A stretch of DNA of 64,000 bases. Source: Pseudomonas guariconensis (GTDB taxonomy: Bacteria > Pseudomonadota > Gammaproteobacteria > Pseudomonadales > Pseudomonadaceae). The notes below the pieces were generated by a model. The model saw nothing but the letters and a program-made list of their open reading frames with translations, made no database searches and was not told the DNA's origin. Below, piece after piece: positions 1-8,745 of the stretch; position 1 is the first letter of the stretch; each line of letters starts with the position of its first letter. The stretch covers positions 1 to 64,000 of the forward strand of contig NZ_JADLJL010000002.1 in assembly GCF_015680235.1 (NCBI RefSeq), given 5' to 3'. The translations under genes and the position numbers were made by a program.

Positions 1-388
1 TGATGTTGATGAAGGAGGCGATCACGTCGTGATCCTGGGTACGGCAAGCCTTGGCCAGGGGCTTGCCCGCCTCGCGTGGCGGCTGGAAGACCGGGAACTG
101 GCGCAGGGCGCCTTCGGGGGTGACTTGGTAGGCCTGCCAGACTTCCTGGTCCAGCAGGACATAGACATAACCCTGACGCAGGATGCGTGGCTGGTCCCCG
201 TGCAGCGGGACGGCAGCGACTTCGGTGTTACGGGCCAGCGGGAGTGCTGTAGTGGCGCGGGGCCTGGGGGCGTAGGCGGTACGCAGCAGGAGGATGGGCA
301 GGCCGCTTCGCTCGCAGGCGTTGCAGGTCCCGTTGGGGTTGGGGATCGCCTGGCGCATGGCGGTGATGATGGATTTGCTGATGCTCAT
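1..388 (-). CDS. T6SS effector, VasX-like N-terminus (partial, runs off left edge)
   Basis: This is the N-terminal 129 codons of a larger protein whose 3' part lies beyond the window. The start ATG at 388 overlaps the stop of the DUF4123 gene by ATGA. The N-terminus reads MSISKSIITAMRQAIPNPNG, then a C-x-x-C-E-R-SGLPILLLR motif near residues 22-36 and LRQGYVYVLLD near residue 70. This pattern is that of the N-terminal region of VasX/BTH_I2691-type T6SS toxins, which are membrane-active effectors. Lying directly after vgrG and a DUF4123 adaptor gene fits a cargo effector loaded on that VgrG spike. The toxic C-terminal domain and any immunity gene cannot be seen, so the activity is inferred from the N-terminus only. 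Confidence 0.8.
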   Translation of the reverse strand, partial: MSISKSIITAMRQAIPNPNGTCNACERSGLPILLLRTAYAPRPRATTALPLARNTEVAAVPLHGDQPRILRQGYVYVLLDQEVWQAYQVTPEGALRQFPVFQPPREAGKPLAKACRTQDHDVIASFINI

Positions 389-1320
389 GAGTGGCTCCGG
401 GCCATGGGCAAAGACATGGCAAGCTGTTTCCAAGTGGTGTCGTTGTAGGTGATGAAGCGAGATACCAAGCTCTGCTTGCCTTCAGCCGCTTGCGCTACGT
501 CCTGCTGAATGGTCGGATGGGATAGCAGCAGCGGATGGATCATGACCAAGTGCAGGCATAGGCAATGGATGTCTTCGCTCTCGCGGAGCCCACGTTGCCA
601 GGCCTCCCAGATCAACCTGAACGCATGAATGGGTGCTATCGGAGGAAGACCTGAGCGGCCTTGCCAGCGCAGGCATGCAGATCCTTGCCTATCTGCATTG
701 AGATCACGCCAAGCCCCTAGGAGACGGCTCACTTGGGGCGCCATGCTTTGAACGTCGCGAGCCAAATCGGGTATTTGCACTTCACCGATAAAGGCTTTTC
801 CAACAATTTGTTGGAGATCGCCGTGGAGGGTCGGATAAAACCAGGCCCGGATCGGCCAGAGCAGTCCACTGACGTTGTCCATGGCTGCAGCCAGCAACTC
901 CAGACGTGCAGGCTCGAACCACGGAGCAATTGCCTGGCCGACTGTGGGCTTCAAGGCGCGGCCTTGTTCAGCAAGGTGTTTTGCGACAATCGCTGGAGGT
1001 TGTTCACTCACCAACCATCCGCAGATGTAACGCTTATCGAAAGTGATCTCTGCCATTGCCTGGGCAACACTCAGGGACAGATGTCCTGTGGTTACCTGGC
1101 CTGGAGCAGCCAGTTGCACCAGTGCTGGCCACTCCGTAGGAAGCTGGGTCAGATCGGGTCGCGAGATAAGCTCAATCGCCTCGCTTCCCAACGCTTGGCA
1201 CAACATCGAAATACTGAGGGGATGCTCCGGATCGCAATCAGCGAGAGGGTCCAGCACGAGGTAGAGATATTCATTGGCATTACGTTGTGACGCGAATTCC
1301 ACAACCTGATCCACGTTCAT
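385..1320 (-). CDS. DUF4123 T6SS adaptor/chaperone (Tap/TEC type)
   Basis: About 311 residues. The N-terminal half (NEYLYLVLDPLADCDPEHPL, then SLSVAQAMAEITFDKRYICG near residue 90) resembles DUF4123 proteins, which bind an effector and load it on its cognate VgrG. An in-frame upstream ATG exists at 1338, but the ATG at 1320 forms an ATGA overlap with the vgrG stop and is preferred. The 3' end overlaps the effector start in the same way, so vgrG, adaptor and effector are translationally coupled. It acts in the cytoplasm and is not itself secreted. The C-terminal half is poorly recognisable. Confidence 0.8.
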   Translation of the reverse strand: MNVDQVVEFASQRNANEYLYLVLDPLADCDPEHPLSISMLCQALGSEAIELISRPDLTQLPTEWPALVQLAAPGQVTTGHLSLSVAQAMAEITFDKRYICGWLVSEQPPAIVAKHLAEQGRALKPTVGQAIAPWFEPARLELLAAAMDNVSGLLWPIRAWFYPTLHGDLQQIVGKAFIGEVQIPDLARDVQSMAPQVSRLLGAWRDLNADRQGSACLRWQGRSGLPPIAPIHAFRLIWEAWQRGLRESEDIHCLCLHLVMIHPLLLSHPTIQQDVAQAAEGKQSLVSRFITYNDTTWKQLAMSLPMARSHS

Positions 1321-3413
1321 CGTTTCTGCTCGCCACATGTTTCCTGACCATGCAAGAGCTGGCTGGAAATCGGAAAAGCGTTTCCTGCTCCGGCATTTTC
1401 TTTGGTCATCGAACCCTTGAGTCGTAGATTTATTCCATCCAGCGTGATGCCCTCCGCATCAATACGAAGGGTTCCGCCTGGTGCTCTGATCGTCACACTC
1501 TCTGCGGCATGGATCTCATATGCTTGAGTGGAATGTCGAATGGCATGACCCGTCTTGACCTCGGCATGTCCGGCGATTTGCTGCTCTAGATTTCCACCCA
1601 CTTCAATCGTGTGATTGGCGGTCGTCGTATCCGTCCTGTTATTGCCAACCTGTTCGACGCGATTTGCGTTGATGCTGATCGTCTGATTGCAACCAATCTC
1701 CAGATGTGAATTGCGTCCTATGGTCATGCGCTCGTCGTTACCGACAGTCTTGCTGCGGTCATGTCCGATAATGACGGTTTCATCGTGATCGACCTGTTCA
1801 CGACGGTCATTACCTACCAATGTGGTCTCATCATGCTTGACCACATTGTTCTGGTCCCTTTGCGCATGGATGAACACCTCTTCCTGCCCCAGCTCATCTT
1901 CGAAACGGAGCTCGTTGAAGCCTTGTCCTTTGTGGGTCTGGCTTTTGATGGTCATGCGTGTCTTGTGCTTGGGCAGCTCGTAGGGGGGGAGCTGGTTTCC
2001 GCAGTAGGTGCGCCCGGTGATCAAGGGTTGGTCAGGGTCGGCGTTGACGTATTGGACGATCACTTCCTGGCCGATCCGCGGGATGGCCATCGAACCCCAG
2101 CTGCCGCCGGCCCAGCCTTGCGATACCCGTATCCAGCAGGAGCTGAACTCGTTTTCCTGGCTTTCGCGGTCCCAGGGGAAGCTGACCTTCACCCGGCCCC
2201 ATTCATCGCAGTAGATCTGCTCGTCGGGCGGGCCCACGACGGTTGCCATGTGCGGGCCATCGATACGTGGCTTGGGCAATGGAGCGGGTCTCCATTCGAG
2301 TTGGCCGGGCACGAGCTTTGCCGTTTGTTCGTAACGGGTGCCACGCTGGGCTTGGGCGGCTTCCTCCTGGAGGCTGGTGAATTGCGAACCTTCGTGATGC
2401 ACGCTGACCACTCGCCAATGAGCATTGAGGTCCTGGCGCGGGTGGTCGGCCAGAATGAAGCTCAGCCCTGGCTGCAGGCGCATGTCGTCACCCTCGGTCT
2501 CGGCCATGCGCGCATCGTGGCGCAAGGCGTTGAGGCGGGTCTGGGTGAAGGGCTTGCCAGCCGCTTCGCGTTTGTAGCGCCCTGGGTAATCGAAGAACTC
2601 GTAGTCTTGAGCCTGGTGTTGCGGGTCGTCGTTGATGGCGTACTGCTCCAGACGTGCGCCTGGGTACCGGAAGCAGTAGTCGCGTTGTGTCTGGCAGGCC
2701 GTTCGCACCTGTTCGTGGTAGCGGAAGCGGCGCAGCGCCGGCTCGGGTTGGTCACCGCCGCTGTTGGGGTGGTATTGCACGGTGATGGGAATGTCGTCGG
2801 CGGCGGTCCCATCATCCTGGCGCCTGTCGAGGTCGTGCTCGATCATCCCCAGGGCCAGCAGGCGGTCGGTGATGATCAGCTTGTGTGCCTCGGCGGTGTG
2901 CTCGAAGCGGTAGATGAAGCCTTCCTCGGCCGCCAGGCGGGTGATGAAGGCAAGGTCGGTCTCGCCCGCCTGGACACAGAATTCGCGGACCTGATGGTCG
3001 AAGCAGGTCACCCATTCGACTTGGGTCAGGCGCTGGGCCTTGAACATCAGCTCGAGAATCTGCGGGGCGGTCTTCTGTTGGAAGATGCGCCAATTGGCAC
3101 GCAGGCGTGCCCGGGCCAGTTGCGGCTCGACCAAGGCCTGGTAGCGGGTGCGATGAAAACCGCTGTCGCCTTGGCTGAAGGCGCTGACCAGGCCATGGAC
3201 GTGGCGCACCGCTTGGCGGCCGCGCCAGAGGGTGAACAGTACGGGTTGGTCGAGCAACTGGCCGAAGTCGACGTCGTCCTCGGTGCTGACCAGTTCGAGG
3301 TGGAGTTCGAACGGCGTGCTCAGGCCTTCGTCGAGGGTGAAAGACACCACCTCGAAGGTGGCCGAACCCACCAGTGGCTGGAAACTGAAATGCAGGTCGG
3401 ATTGGCTGGGCAT
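1317..3413 (-). CDS. vgrG: Type VI secretion tip protein VgrG (TssI)
   Basis: 698 residues. VgrG forms the trimeric spike that caps the Hcp tube and carries effectors. The gp27-like part comes first (SDLHFSFQPLVGSATFEVVS, TRYQALVEPQLARARLR), then the gp5 OB-fold (DEWGRVKVSFPWDRES, then SCWIRVSQGWAGG and GQEVIVQYVNADPDQPLITG), then a repeat-rich needle ending near residue 698. An upstream in-frame start at 3482 exists, but the ATG at 3413 has an AAGGAC ribosome site 7 bases ahead and begins where family members do. There is no large C-terminal effector extension, which agrees with the toxin being encoded separately downstream. Confidence 0.95.
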   Translation of the reverse strand: MPSQSDLHFSFQPLVGSATFEVVSFTLDEGLSTPFELHLELVSTEDDVDFGQLLDQPVLFTLWRGRQAVRHVHGLVSAFSQGDSGFHRTRYQALVEPQLARARLRANWRIFQQKTAPQILELMFKAQRLTQVEWVTCFDHQVREFCVQAGETDLAFITRLAAEEGFIYRFEHTAEAHKLIITDRLLALGMIEHDLDRRQDDGTAADDIPITVQYHPNSGGDQPEPALRRFRYHEQVRTACQTQRDYCFRYPGARLEQYAINDDPQHQAQDYEFFDYPGRYKREAAGKPFTQTRLNALRHDARMAETEGDDMRLQPGLSFILADHPRQDLNAHWRVVSVHHEGSQFTSLQEEAAQAQRGTRYEQTAKLVPGQLEWRPAPLPKPRIDGPHMATVVGPPDEQIYCDEWGRVKVSFPWDRESQENEFSSCWIRVSQGWAGGSWGSMAIPRIGQEVIVQYVNADPDQPLITGRTYCGNQLPPYELPKHKTRMTIKSQTHKGQGFNELRFEDELGQEEVFIHAQRDQNNVVKHDETTLVGNDRREQVDHDETVIIGHDRSKTVGNDERMTIGRNSHLEIGCNQTISINANRVEQVGNNRTDTTTANHTIEVGGNLEQQIAGHAEVKTGHAIRHSTQAYEIHAAESVTIRAPGGTLRIDAEGITLDGINLRLKGSMTKENAGAGNAFPISSQLLHGQETCGEQKR

Positions 3414-3483
3414 GAGAAGTCCTTGTCTGCCGTCTGAGGGACAAAGCCCAGGCAGATGAACCCGCCCGGGCATCGCAGCCACG

Positions 3484-3999
3484 TCAGACGATTGGCTTGC
3501 GCCAGTCGTCCGAACCCTCGGTGCCTGCCACCGTATGGGCCCAGGTGATCTTGCGATAGGACATGGACACTTCGATCAGTTGGGTGAAGTTCTCGTTCTC
3601 CTCGGCCTGGGCATGAGGCAGCACCGTATTGATGTCGACGATGATGGCGTCTTCGAGTTTGGTGGTGAAGAAATGCTCCTGGGTGCCTTCCACGGAGGTG
3701 CGATACCAGTTCACTTCGACCGAGGGCAGCATTTCTCCGCTGGCCAGTGCCTGGTACATCAGGGGCGTGGCTTTGTTCAGCGTGCTGGTGAAGACGAATG
3801 GTTTATGGACCCGCTGCCCTGATGGTTGGCCGCTTTGCGGGTCGGTGGGCACGGTCACGCGGTGTTTGATTTCCTGCACGAGGATTTCGTCTTCATGACC
3901 CTCGACATAGCTATTGCCCACGGATTCGTGGGTGGTAGCCCCAGCGGTGATGTTGCCTTGTTTTTTTCCTTCGATCTTGATGTAAGCGGGTGTTGGCAT
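3484..3999 (-). CDS. hcp: T6SS inner tube protein Hcp (TssD)
   Basis: 171 residues, usual Hcp length. The start MPTPAYIKIEGKKQGNITAG, the middle HKPFVFTSTLNKATPLMYQA and the end EVSMSYRKITWAHTVAG are typical of Hcp1-type tube proteins, which form hexameric rings that stack into the secreted tube. The start ATG has an AGGAG site 5 bases upstream. It sits 70 bases before vgrG and 133 bases after tssL, so it may also be expressed from its own promoter in 4000-4132, though I see no clear -35/-10 there. Confidence 0.96.
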   Translation of the reverse strand: MPTPAYIKIEGKKQGNITAGATTHESVGNSYVEGHEDEILVQEIKHRVTVPTDPQSGQPSGQRVHKPFVFTSTLNKATPLMYQALASGEMLPSVEVNWYRTSVEGTQEHFFTTKLEDAIIVDINTVLPHAQAEENENFTQLIEVSMSYRKITWAHTVAGTEGSDDWRKPIV

Positions 4000-4132
4000 G
4001 GCAGGCTCCTGCGTCCATGTGGATTGACATGCGCACCAGTGGTGGCATGGCCATCGGGAGTCGATGGGCTTGTTCGGCAGGGCACCCGCCCCGCCAATTC
4101 GTTGTGTTCGGTTGTTCCGGTCGCGGGCATCG

Positions 4133-4963
4133 CTACTGCAGGATGCCGTTGAGCGATTCCAGTACCTCGCGGGTGACCAGGTGCAAGCGGTAGCTGTAGT
4201 AGCCGTACATCATCCCGATCACCACCGCGCTGATGAGCAATGGGCTCCACCATGGCCACTGTCGCTTCATCCGGAAGTTGCGCGGGGCGACGTTGCTCAA
4301 TGGATCGCTGAGTGATTCCGGAGTGGGGCCGCGCAGCTCCCGAATGAGTCGGTGCAATTGGGTGATGAGCGCTTGCAGGGCCTGGTCGCCCTTGGGGGCG
4401 GCGCCGTATTTGCCCTTCAGGCCGATGCACAGGCACAGGTACATGAATTCCAGGACATCCTGGTACCGTTGGGCCTCCTGCATCATGCGTGACAGCACGG
4501 TGAAGAACTTCTCGCCGCCCCAGGTTTCCTGGTGGAAGTCGCTGAGCAATGTCCGCTGGCTCCAGACGGAGCTCTTGCCCCATGGCGTCCCCATCACGGA
4601 CTCATCGAGATACAGGCACAGCGCATAGGAATAGGCCAATAGATGAGCAGGCTCGTAGGCGTGCTGGCTCATTTCCTCCAGCACGATTGCGACCTGGTTG
4701 TGCACATCGTTGCGCAAGCCTGCTATGTCGTCGTGCCTGTCCAGCGTTCGCAGGCGTATGGCCAGGCCAAGCAAGGGCATTGCGGCATCGACCATCGGGT
4801 TGCTGAAGCCGCCGCGGAGCTGGAAGTCCGGGTCGGCGATGTCTTCCACGCTGTGCCTGGGAGTGGATACGAGACCGGGGGCGATCCCTGATCCTGTATC
4901 GGGCCTATCAAGTTGGGTCTGCATGCCTGGGCCGGTCATATCAAGCGTGTGTCGAGTATTCAT
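4133..4963 (-). CDS. tssL: T6SS membrane complex protein TssL (DotU/IcmH)
   Basis: 276 residues. TssL is a C-tail-anchored inner-membrane protein that joins TssM and TssJ in the envelope complex. Signature segments are NPMVDAAMPLLGLAIRLR, AYSYALCLYLDESVM, and QRYQDVLEFMYLCLCIGLKG. A single transmembrane helix lies near the C-terminus (WWSPLLISAVVIGMMYGYY). There is no OmpA-like peptidoglycan-binding extension, so this is the short form. The ATG at 4963 follows the tssK stop by one base with AGGAG upstream; a longer in-frame start at 5038 would overlap tssK and is less likely. Confidence 0.95.
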   Translation of the reverse strand: MNTRHTLDMTGPGMQTQLDRPDTGSGIAPGLVSTPRHSVEDIADPDFQLRGGFSNPMVDAAMPLLGLAIRLRTLDRHDDIAGLRNDVHNQVAIVLEEMSQHAYEPAHLLAYSYALCLYLDESVMGTPWGKSSVWSQRTLLSDFHQETWGGEKFFTVLSRMMQEAQRYQDVLEFMYLCLCIGLKGKYGAAPKGDQALQALITQLHRLIRELRGPTPESLSDPLSNVAPRNFRMKRQWPWWSPLLISAVVIGMMYGYYSYRLHLVTREVLESLNGILQ

Positions 4964-4964
4964 C

Positions 4965-6302
4965 TCATTCACTCCTGATCGCCCAGAACTGCAGCTCCAG
5001 GCCAGGGAACTCACCGGCGACATGGAAGCCGAACCCACTGCTTTCGTTCATCACCTGCCAGGCCGGGCTGCGACGGTCCAGCTCGAAGTAGCTGAACCCG
5101 GAATGGAAGGGCAACTCCCGAGGGGCGACGGGCAATGGCAATAGAGGGATGCCGGGCAACTGCAGGGGGACGAGGTCATTCAATGCCTCCCGTGAGGTGA
5201 CCTTCGCTTTTTGCAGGAACTGCTGGCGCAGCGTGTCGGCTGGCAAGTCGGCGTGGACGGCCAGGACGAACGCGGCGTTGTCGAGCAGGCGGCGATCCTC
5301 GAGGTGGGCAACCAGAACGCCGAACTGCTCCGAGGTGAGGGGCAGCGAGACGGCACGTGGTTGCAAAACGGTGCTCAAGGCCCGGCGCAGCGCTTTCTCC
5401 AGCGGTTGGAACGAGGTGGACAGGGCATTGTGCTGGTAGGCCGGGTACTCCTGGGGCAATCGGCTTTCATCCGTGAAGGTCATCAATTCGCCGCAGGCCT
5501 GACTCATGGCCAGGTAAAGCTGCTCTGGATGGACCTGGACGTGTCGTGCCAGGTGCTGGAAGCATGGCCACCAGCGGTTCATGGTTTGCAGCAAGTTGAA
5601 GTCGGTAATCTCGGCCACACCCGATTGGCCTGCCGACCCAAGCCGCGCTGCCAGGTTGCGGGCACGTTCGCGCAGGGTGTTGGTCACCTCGTCAAGAAAC
5701 CGCTTGAGGGCTGGTACCGCCTGCACGGATACGCAGGTGGGATAGAAACCCTCGTCCAGTAAAAGGCTGCCATCTGTGCGGCGCTCGAGAATGCGGGTCA
5801 AGGCGAGGCGGGTATACGCGCTGCAGTCTTCGCCTTCGCGTTTGAGTTGCAAATTCGGTACGGCAAGCTCGACCCGCACCTGGTCGCCGTCGGCGGTGTG
5901 GGTGTCCTTGATCTCCTGCGCCTGGGCGATGTAGCGATAATTGGCAGGGCTGTCCGGCCAGCTCACCTCGCGGCCACCCCCGGTGCGTAGGGGGAGGCAC
6001 AGGTAGACATGGCGCCTCTGGGTGCCGTCGTCGTCTATTTCCAGCGGTGGCGGTGGAGGCAGGTCCCCGGGGATGTCGAACACGGTGCCGTCCGGCATGA
6101 TGCCCCGTGCCCGGGTGATCGCAATCTTGCCCAGACTCAAGTACTCCTGGTTCAGCTGTAGCTCGCTGAAGCCGTAGAACGCAGTGTTGAGGCTGCTCAG
6201 GCGCTGGTGCAACGCGGCTTCGCTGGCCTTCGTCAGTTGCTGGAAATGCTGCGGCTTGATGAACAGGCCTTCGTGCCAAAGGACAGGGTTACGTGAGCTC
6301 AT
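4965..6302 (-). CDS. tssK: T6SS baseplate protein TssK
   Basis: 445 residues, full family length. The start NPVLWHEGLFIKPQHFQQ is the TssK (ImpJ/VasE) signature. TssK trimers connect the baseplate wedge (TssEFG) to TssL/TssM at the inner membrane. The gene sits between tssJ and tssL in the order found in V. cholerae. About 50 bases separate it from the upstream tssJ stop and one base from the downstream tssL start, which suggests one transcript. Confidence 0.96.
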   Translation of the reverse strand: MSSRNPVLWHEGLFIKPQHFQQLTKASEAALHQRLSSLNTAFYGFSELQLNQEYLSLGKIAITRARGIMPDGTVFDIPGDLPPPPPLEIDDDGTQRRHVYLCLPLRTGGGREVSWPDSPANYRYIAQAQEIKDTHTADGDQVRVELAVPNLQLKREGEDCSAYTRLALTRILERRTDGSLLLDEGFYPTCVSVQAVPALKRFLDEVTNTLRERARNLAARLGSAGQSGVAEITDFNLLQTMNRWWPCFQHLARHVQVHPEQLYLAMSQACGELMTFTDESRLPQEYPAYQHNALSTSFQPLEKALRRALSTVLQPRAVSLPLTSEQFGVLVAHLEDRRLLDNAAFVLAVHADLPADTLRQQFLQKAKVTSREALNDLVPLQLPGIPLLPLPVAPRELPFHSGFSYFELDRRSPAWQVMNESSGFGFHVAGEFPGLELQFWAIRSE

Positions 6303-6353
6303 GGGGATTCCGAGACAGTTGGAAGGTACGACGCAAGACCGGTACGAGGGCCA

Positions 6354-7130
6354 TCAGCTTTCCTCCGTGAGCAGGATCTGCGCGTCATTGACTTGCACGC
6401 CGAGGACGACCTTGCGGCCACGGGGTTCGATTCGCAGGACCTGTCGCCAGATGGCGTCCTCGTGGTTGCCGTAGTTGGCGACCACCGCGATGAAGCGGGT
6501 GTCGGCATCGAGGGGTTCGAATCGCACGAACTTGAATTGCCCGGGTGACAGCAGGTAGTCATCGTCCCGTATGTAGGTGCTGCGCAGGGCTTTGGCCGGA
6601 TCCTGATCGAGCAGTTGGTAGAGGCTGTTGCGAAAGAGGGAGTCGTCCCGTAGCTGCAAGATCTTGATGGCGATGGGCGTGGCGATGGGGGCTGTGGGCA
6701 CCGACGATGGCGCCGGCAGGGACAGGTCTGCTGTCGGGGTGCGGTACTGGCCAAGGCCGCCTTCCTCGATGTCAGCGCTCTCCGGGAATGCTTCAGGTAC
6801 CCGCGTCAGCAGTGAGAGGGCCGGATACTGCTCGTGCAACTGTTCCAACAGGCCTTCTACTTTTTCAGCCAAGGCGTGTGGGTCATCTGCGCTGAGGCTC
6901 ACGGTGTAGGTGCCAGATGCCTGTGCATCGGAAACCGCTGCGTCGAGGCTGTACGGGTTGCCATTGAGGGTAGGGCTGGCATAGAGGCTGAATGCGACCT
7001 CGGTAGGTTGATCGCCAGGCGCCCCGACAGGGATGGAAGGATCCATCAGCACTTGCCCTATCTTGCCCAGCGCAGTGCAGCCCGTCAGGACGAGAAGCAA
7101 GGGCACGACCATGAACGGACGACGGTTCAT
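6354..7130 (-). CDS. tssJ: T6SS outer-membrane lipoprotein TssJ
   Basis: 258 residues from the ATG at 7130, which overlaps the fha stop (ATGA) and has GGGGAG upstream. The N-terminus MNRRPFMVVPLLLVLTGC is a lipoprotein signal with the lipobox cysteine near residue 18. TssJ anchors TssM to the outer membrane. The mature part includes a family-like AFSLYASPTLNGN strand and a C-terminal RIEPRGRKVVLGVQVND strand. The protein is longer than typical TssJ (about 150-180 residues) because of an insert near residues 95-160 rich in Pro, Ser and Ala. A much longer in-frame ORF begins at 7373 but lacks a plausible start. Confidence 0.9.
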   Translation of the reverse strand: MNRRPFMVVPLLLVLTGCTALGKIGQVLMDPSIPVGAPGDQPTEVAFSLYASPTLNGNPYSLDAAVSDAQASGTYTVSLSADDPHALAEKVEGLLEQLHEQYPALSLLTRVPEAFPESADIEEGGLGQYRTPTADLSLPAPSSVPTAPIATPIAIKILQLRDDSLFRNSLYQLLDQDPAKALRSTYIRDDDYLLSPGQFKFVRFEPLDADTRFIAVVANYGNHEDAIWRQVLRIEPRGRKVVLGVQVNDAQILLTEES

Positions 7131-7717
7131 GAAGACGCTCCCCTGATGATGCGTTGGGTTCGATGGCCCGGTGTACTGGCAAACGGCGAGCGAGGCCTGG
7201 CGTCCAGCAGGGCCAAGGGGTCGACTGCTTCCTGCGGGCTGAACGTTTCGTAGATATCGGTTGCCGGGCCGTGGGCCGGCGCGATGGCGTGGTGCAGCGG
7301 CCTGGGTGGCATGTCGGCGACAAGGGCGTCGAGCACATGCTTCCCTGGATCGAACAGTTGTTCCAAGGCGCACCGTTGCATGTGGCGGCGTTCCTGGCCT
7401 TGGTGGTAGTGCACCAGCAGTCGATAGGCGCCGACCTGCAGGCAGTCACCATCCTGCAGGCGCACGGGAGCCAGGTGGCCGAGGCTTAACAGGCTGTCAT
7501 TGAGGTAGGTGCGGCCACAGCGATCAAGAACGCAGAAACTGTTCTCGCTCCAACGGATTTCGCAATGAACAGGCGCGATACGCCGGTCGCGATCGGCAAG
7601 CCTCCAATCGGCATCCTGGCTGCCGATCGTGCCGCCGCGGCGGTTGAACGGATGATGCGTGGTAACGCCATGTTGCAGCTGTTCGAGATTGCTGATGGTC
7701 AAGATCAAGGTTTTCAT
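7127..7717 (-). CDS. FHA-domain T6SS protein (TagH/Fha-like)
   Basis: 196 residues. An N-terminal forkhead-associated (FHA) fold is visible from about residue 1 to 105: GGTIGSQDADWRL, HCEIRWSENSFCVLD, GRTYLNDSLL, LQDGDCLQVGAYRLLV. FHA domains read phosphothreonine. In T6SS loci they respond to the PpkA kinase or act as scaffolds. No ppkA, pppA or tagF is present in this window, so how this protein is used is open. The protein is shorter than many Fha homologues (350-500 residues). It overlaps tssG by 4 bases and tssJ by 4 bases, in the vasC position of the V. cholerae order. Confidence 0.88.
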   Translation of the reverse strand: MKTLILTISNLEQLQHGVTTHHPFNRRGGTIGSQDADWRLADRDRRIAPVHCEIRWSENSFCVLDRCGRTYLNDSLLSLGHLAPVRLQDGDCLQVGAYRLLVHYHQGQERRHMQRCALEQLFDPGKHVLDALVADMPPRPLHHAIAPAHGPATDIYETFSPQEAVDPLALLDARPRSPFASTPGHRTQRIIRGASS

Positions 7718-8745
7718 GAGCGTCCCCGGATACGCACTACAGGGCTGTGCTTGCCTTGGCTGTCATCGAGAAAGCTGGTCCAGCCGAGGTGGGCACCGTT
7801 CGAGCGATGCAGGCACAAGGGCAGCAATGCGTTCTGTTCGAGGCGCAACTCCAGGTCATAGGCGAGGGCATCGCGGAGCAGGAAATCGATCAGTGCGCGC
7901 AATCGGCTGAAATTCATCCCGCTGGGCAGGAAGGCGCGCAGTTGCGTCTGGTTCAGGTCGTCAACCAGAAGCGTGAACTTGCTGCAGCGGGTACGGGTGC
8001 GATCACCGACCACGAAGGTGCTGCCCACCTGGCCGTTACGGCATCCAAGCCGTACGCGTTGCCTGGGGTCGGTGGGTACCGATCGGGTTTCGAATTCGCG
8101 CACCCGCACTGCCGAGAGATCGAAGCAATGCGCAATGATCCCGGCGACCGTGCCGGGCGCGCGACTACGGCTGGCGATGACACCGGCGAAACTGAGCAAC
8201 CGGCTCCATGGGAGCGCCGTGTCTCCCCGCAGTTGCTCATCGTTCAGGCCGATCAGCGAGAAGATATAGCGAGAGAAGTGGTCGTTTGCCTGGGCTTGGA
8301 ACCGGATGTAGTAGCGGTACTTGCGCCAGCTGCGGTGCAACAGGCTGAGCAGGTAGTGATTGAAAAAGTCGAAGAACGCCGGGCGCAGACCGATCTCCTG
8401 GGCATGCTCATAGGCGAGCTGTTCCAGGTAATAGCTGGGCAGGGGCGAGTCGGTACCGTGTAGCCCCAGGAACGTGGTGCATATGCGGTAGCGCGAACGC
8501 TCGTCATGACCCGCTCGTACCGGCAGCCGTCGAGCCTCCACGACGTCTGCAACCGGGAAAGCGAGACGCGGGTCACTGCCCAGGCGCAGTCGTGGTTGCG
8601 CAGCCTGCCTGGGCCAACGTGGCTCGAGATCGTCGCCGTGCAAGCCGTGCAGCCGCTCCAGCAACTGGAAAAAGTTGTGCTGGTGGGCTTCGGCGAGCAG
8701 CGTGTCGGCTAGATCAATGGTTGTCTGCCGGTCAGCAAAGGCCAT
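7714..8745 (-). CDS. tssG: T6SS baseplate protein TssG
   Basis: 343 residues. The start has HNFFQLLERLHGL, followed by PRLRLGSDPRLAFP and the LGLHGTDSPLPSYYLEQL motif near residue 105, all characteristic of TssG (ImpH/VasB). With TssE and TssF it builds the baseplate wedge. It overlaps the end of tssF by 37 bases and the FHA gene by 4, so these genes are tightly packed in one operon. Confidence 0.95.
   Translation of the reverse strand: MAFADRQTTIDLADTLLAEAHQHNFFQLLERLHGLHGDDLEPRWPRQAAQPRLRLGSDPRLAFPVADVVEARRLPVRAGHDERSRYRICTTFLGLHGTDSPLPSYYLEQLAYEHAQEIGLRPAFFDFFNHYLLSLLHRSWRKYRYYIRFQAQANDHFSRYIFSLIGLNDEQLRGDTALPWSRLLSFAGVIASRSRAPGTVAGIIAHCFDLSAVRVREFETRSVPTDPRQRVRLGCRNGQVGSTFVVGDRTRTRCSKFTLLVDDLNQTQLRAFLPSGMNFSRLRALIDFLLRDALAYDLELRLEQNALLPLCLHRSNGAHLGWTSFLDDSQGKHSPVVRIRGRS

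Noticed and set aside
1761..3437. A 558-codon open frame antisense to vgrG
   Set aside because: It mirrors the codon structure of vgrG, resembles no family and has no ribosome site; GC-rich genes often leave such frames open.
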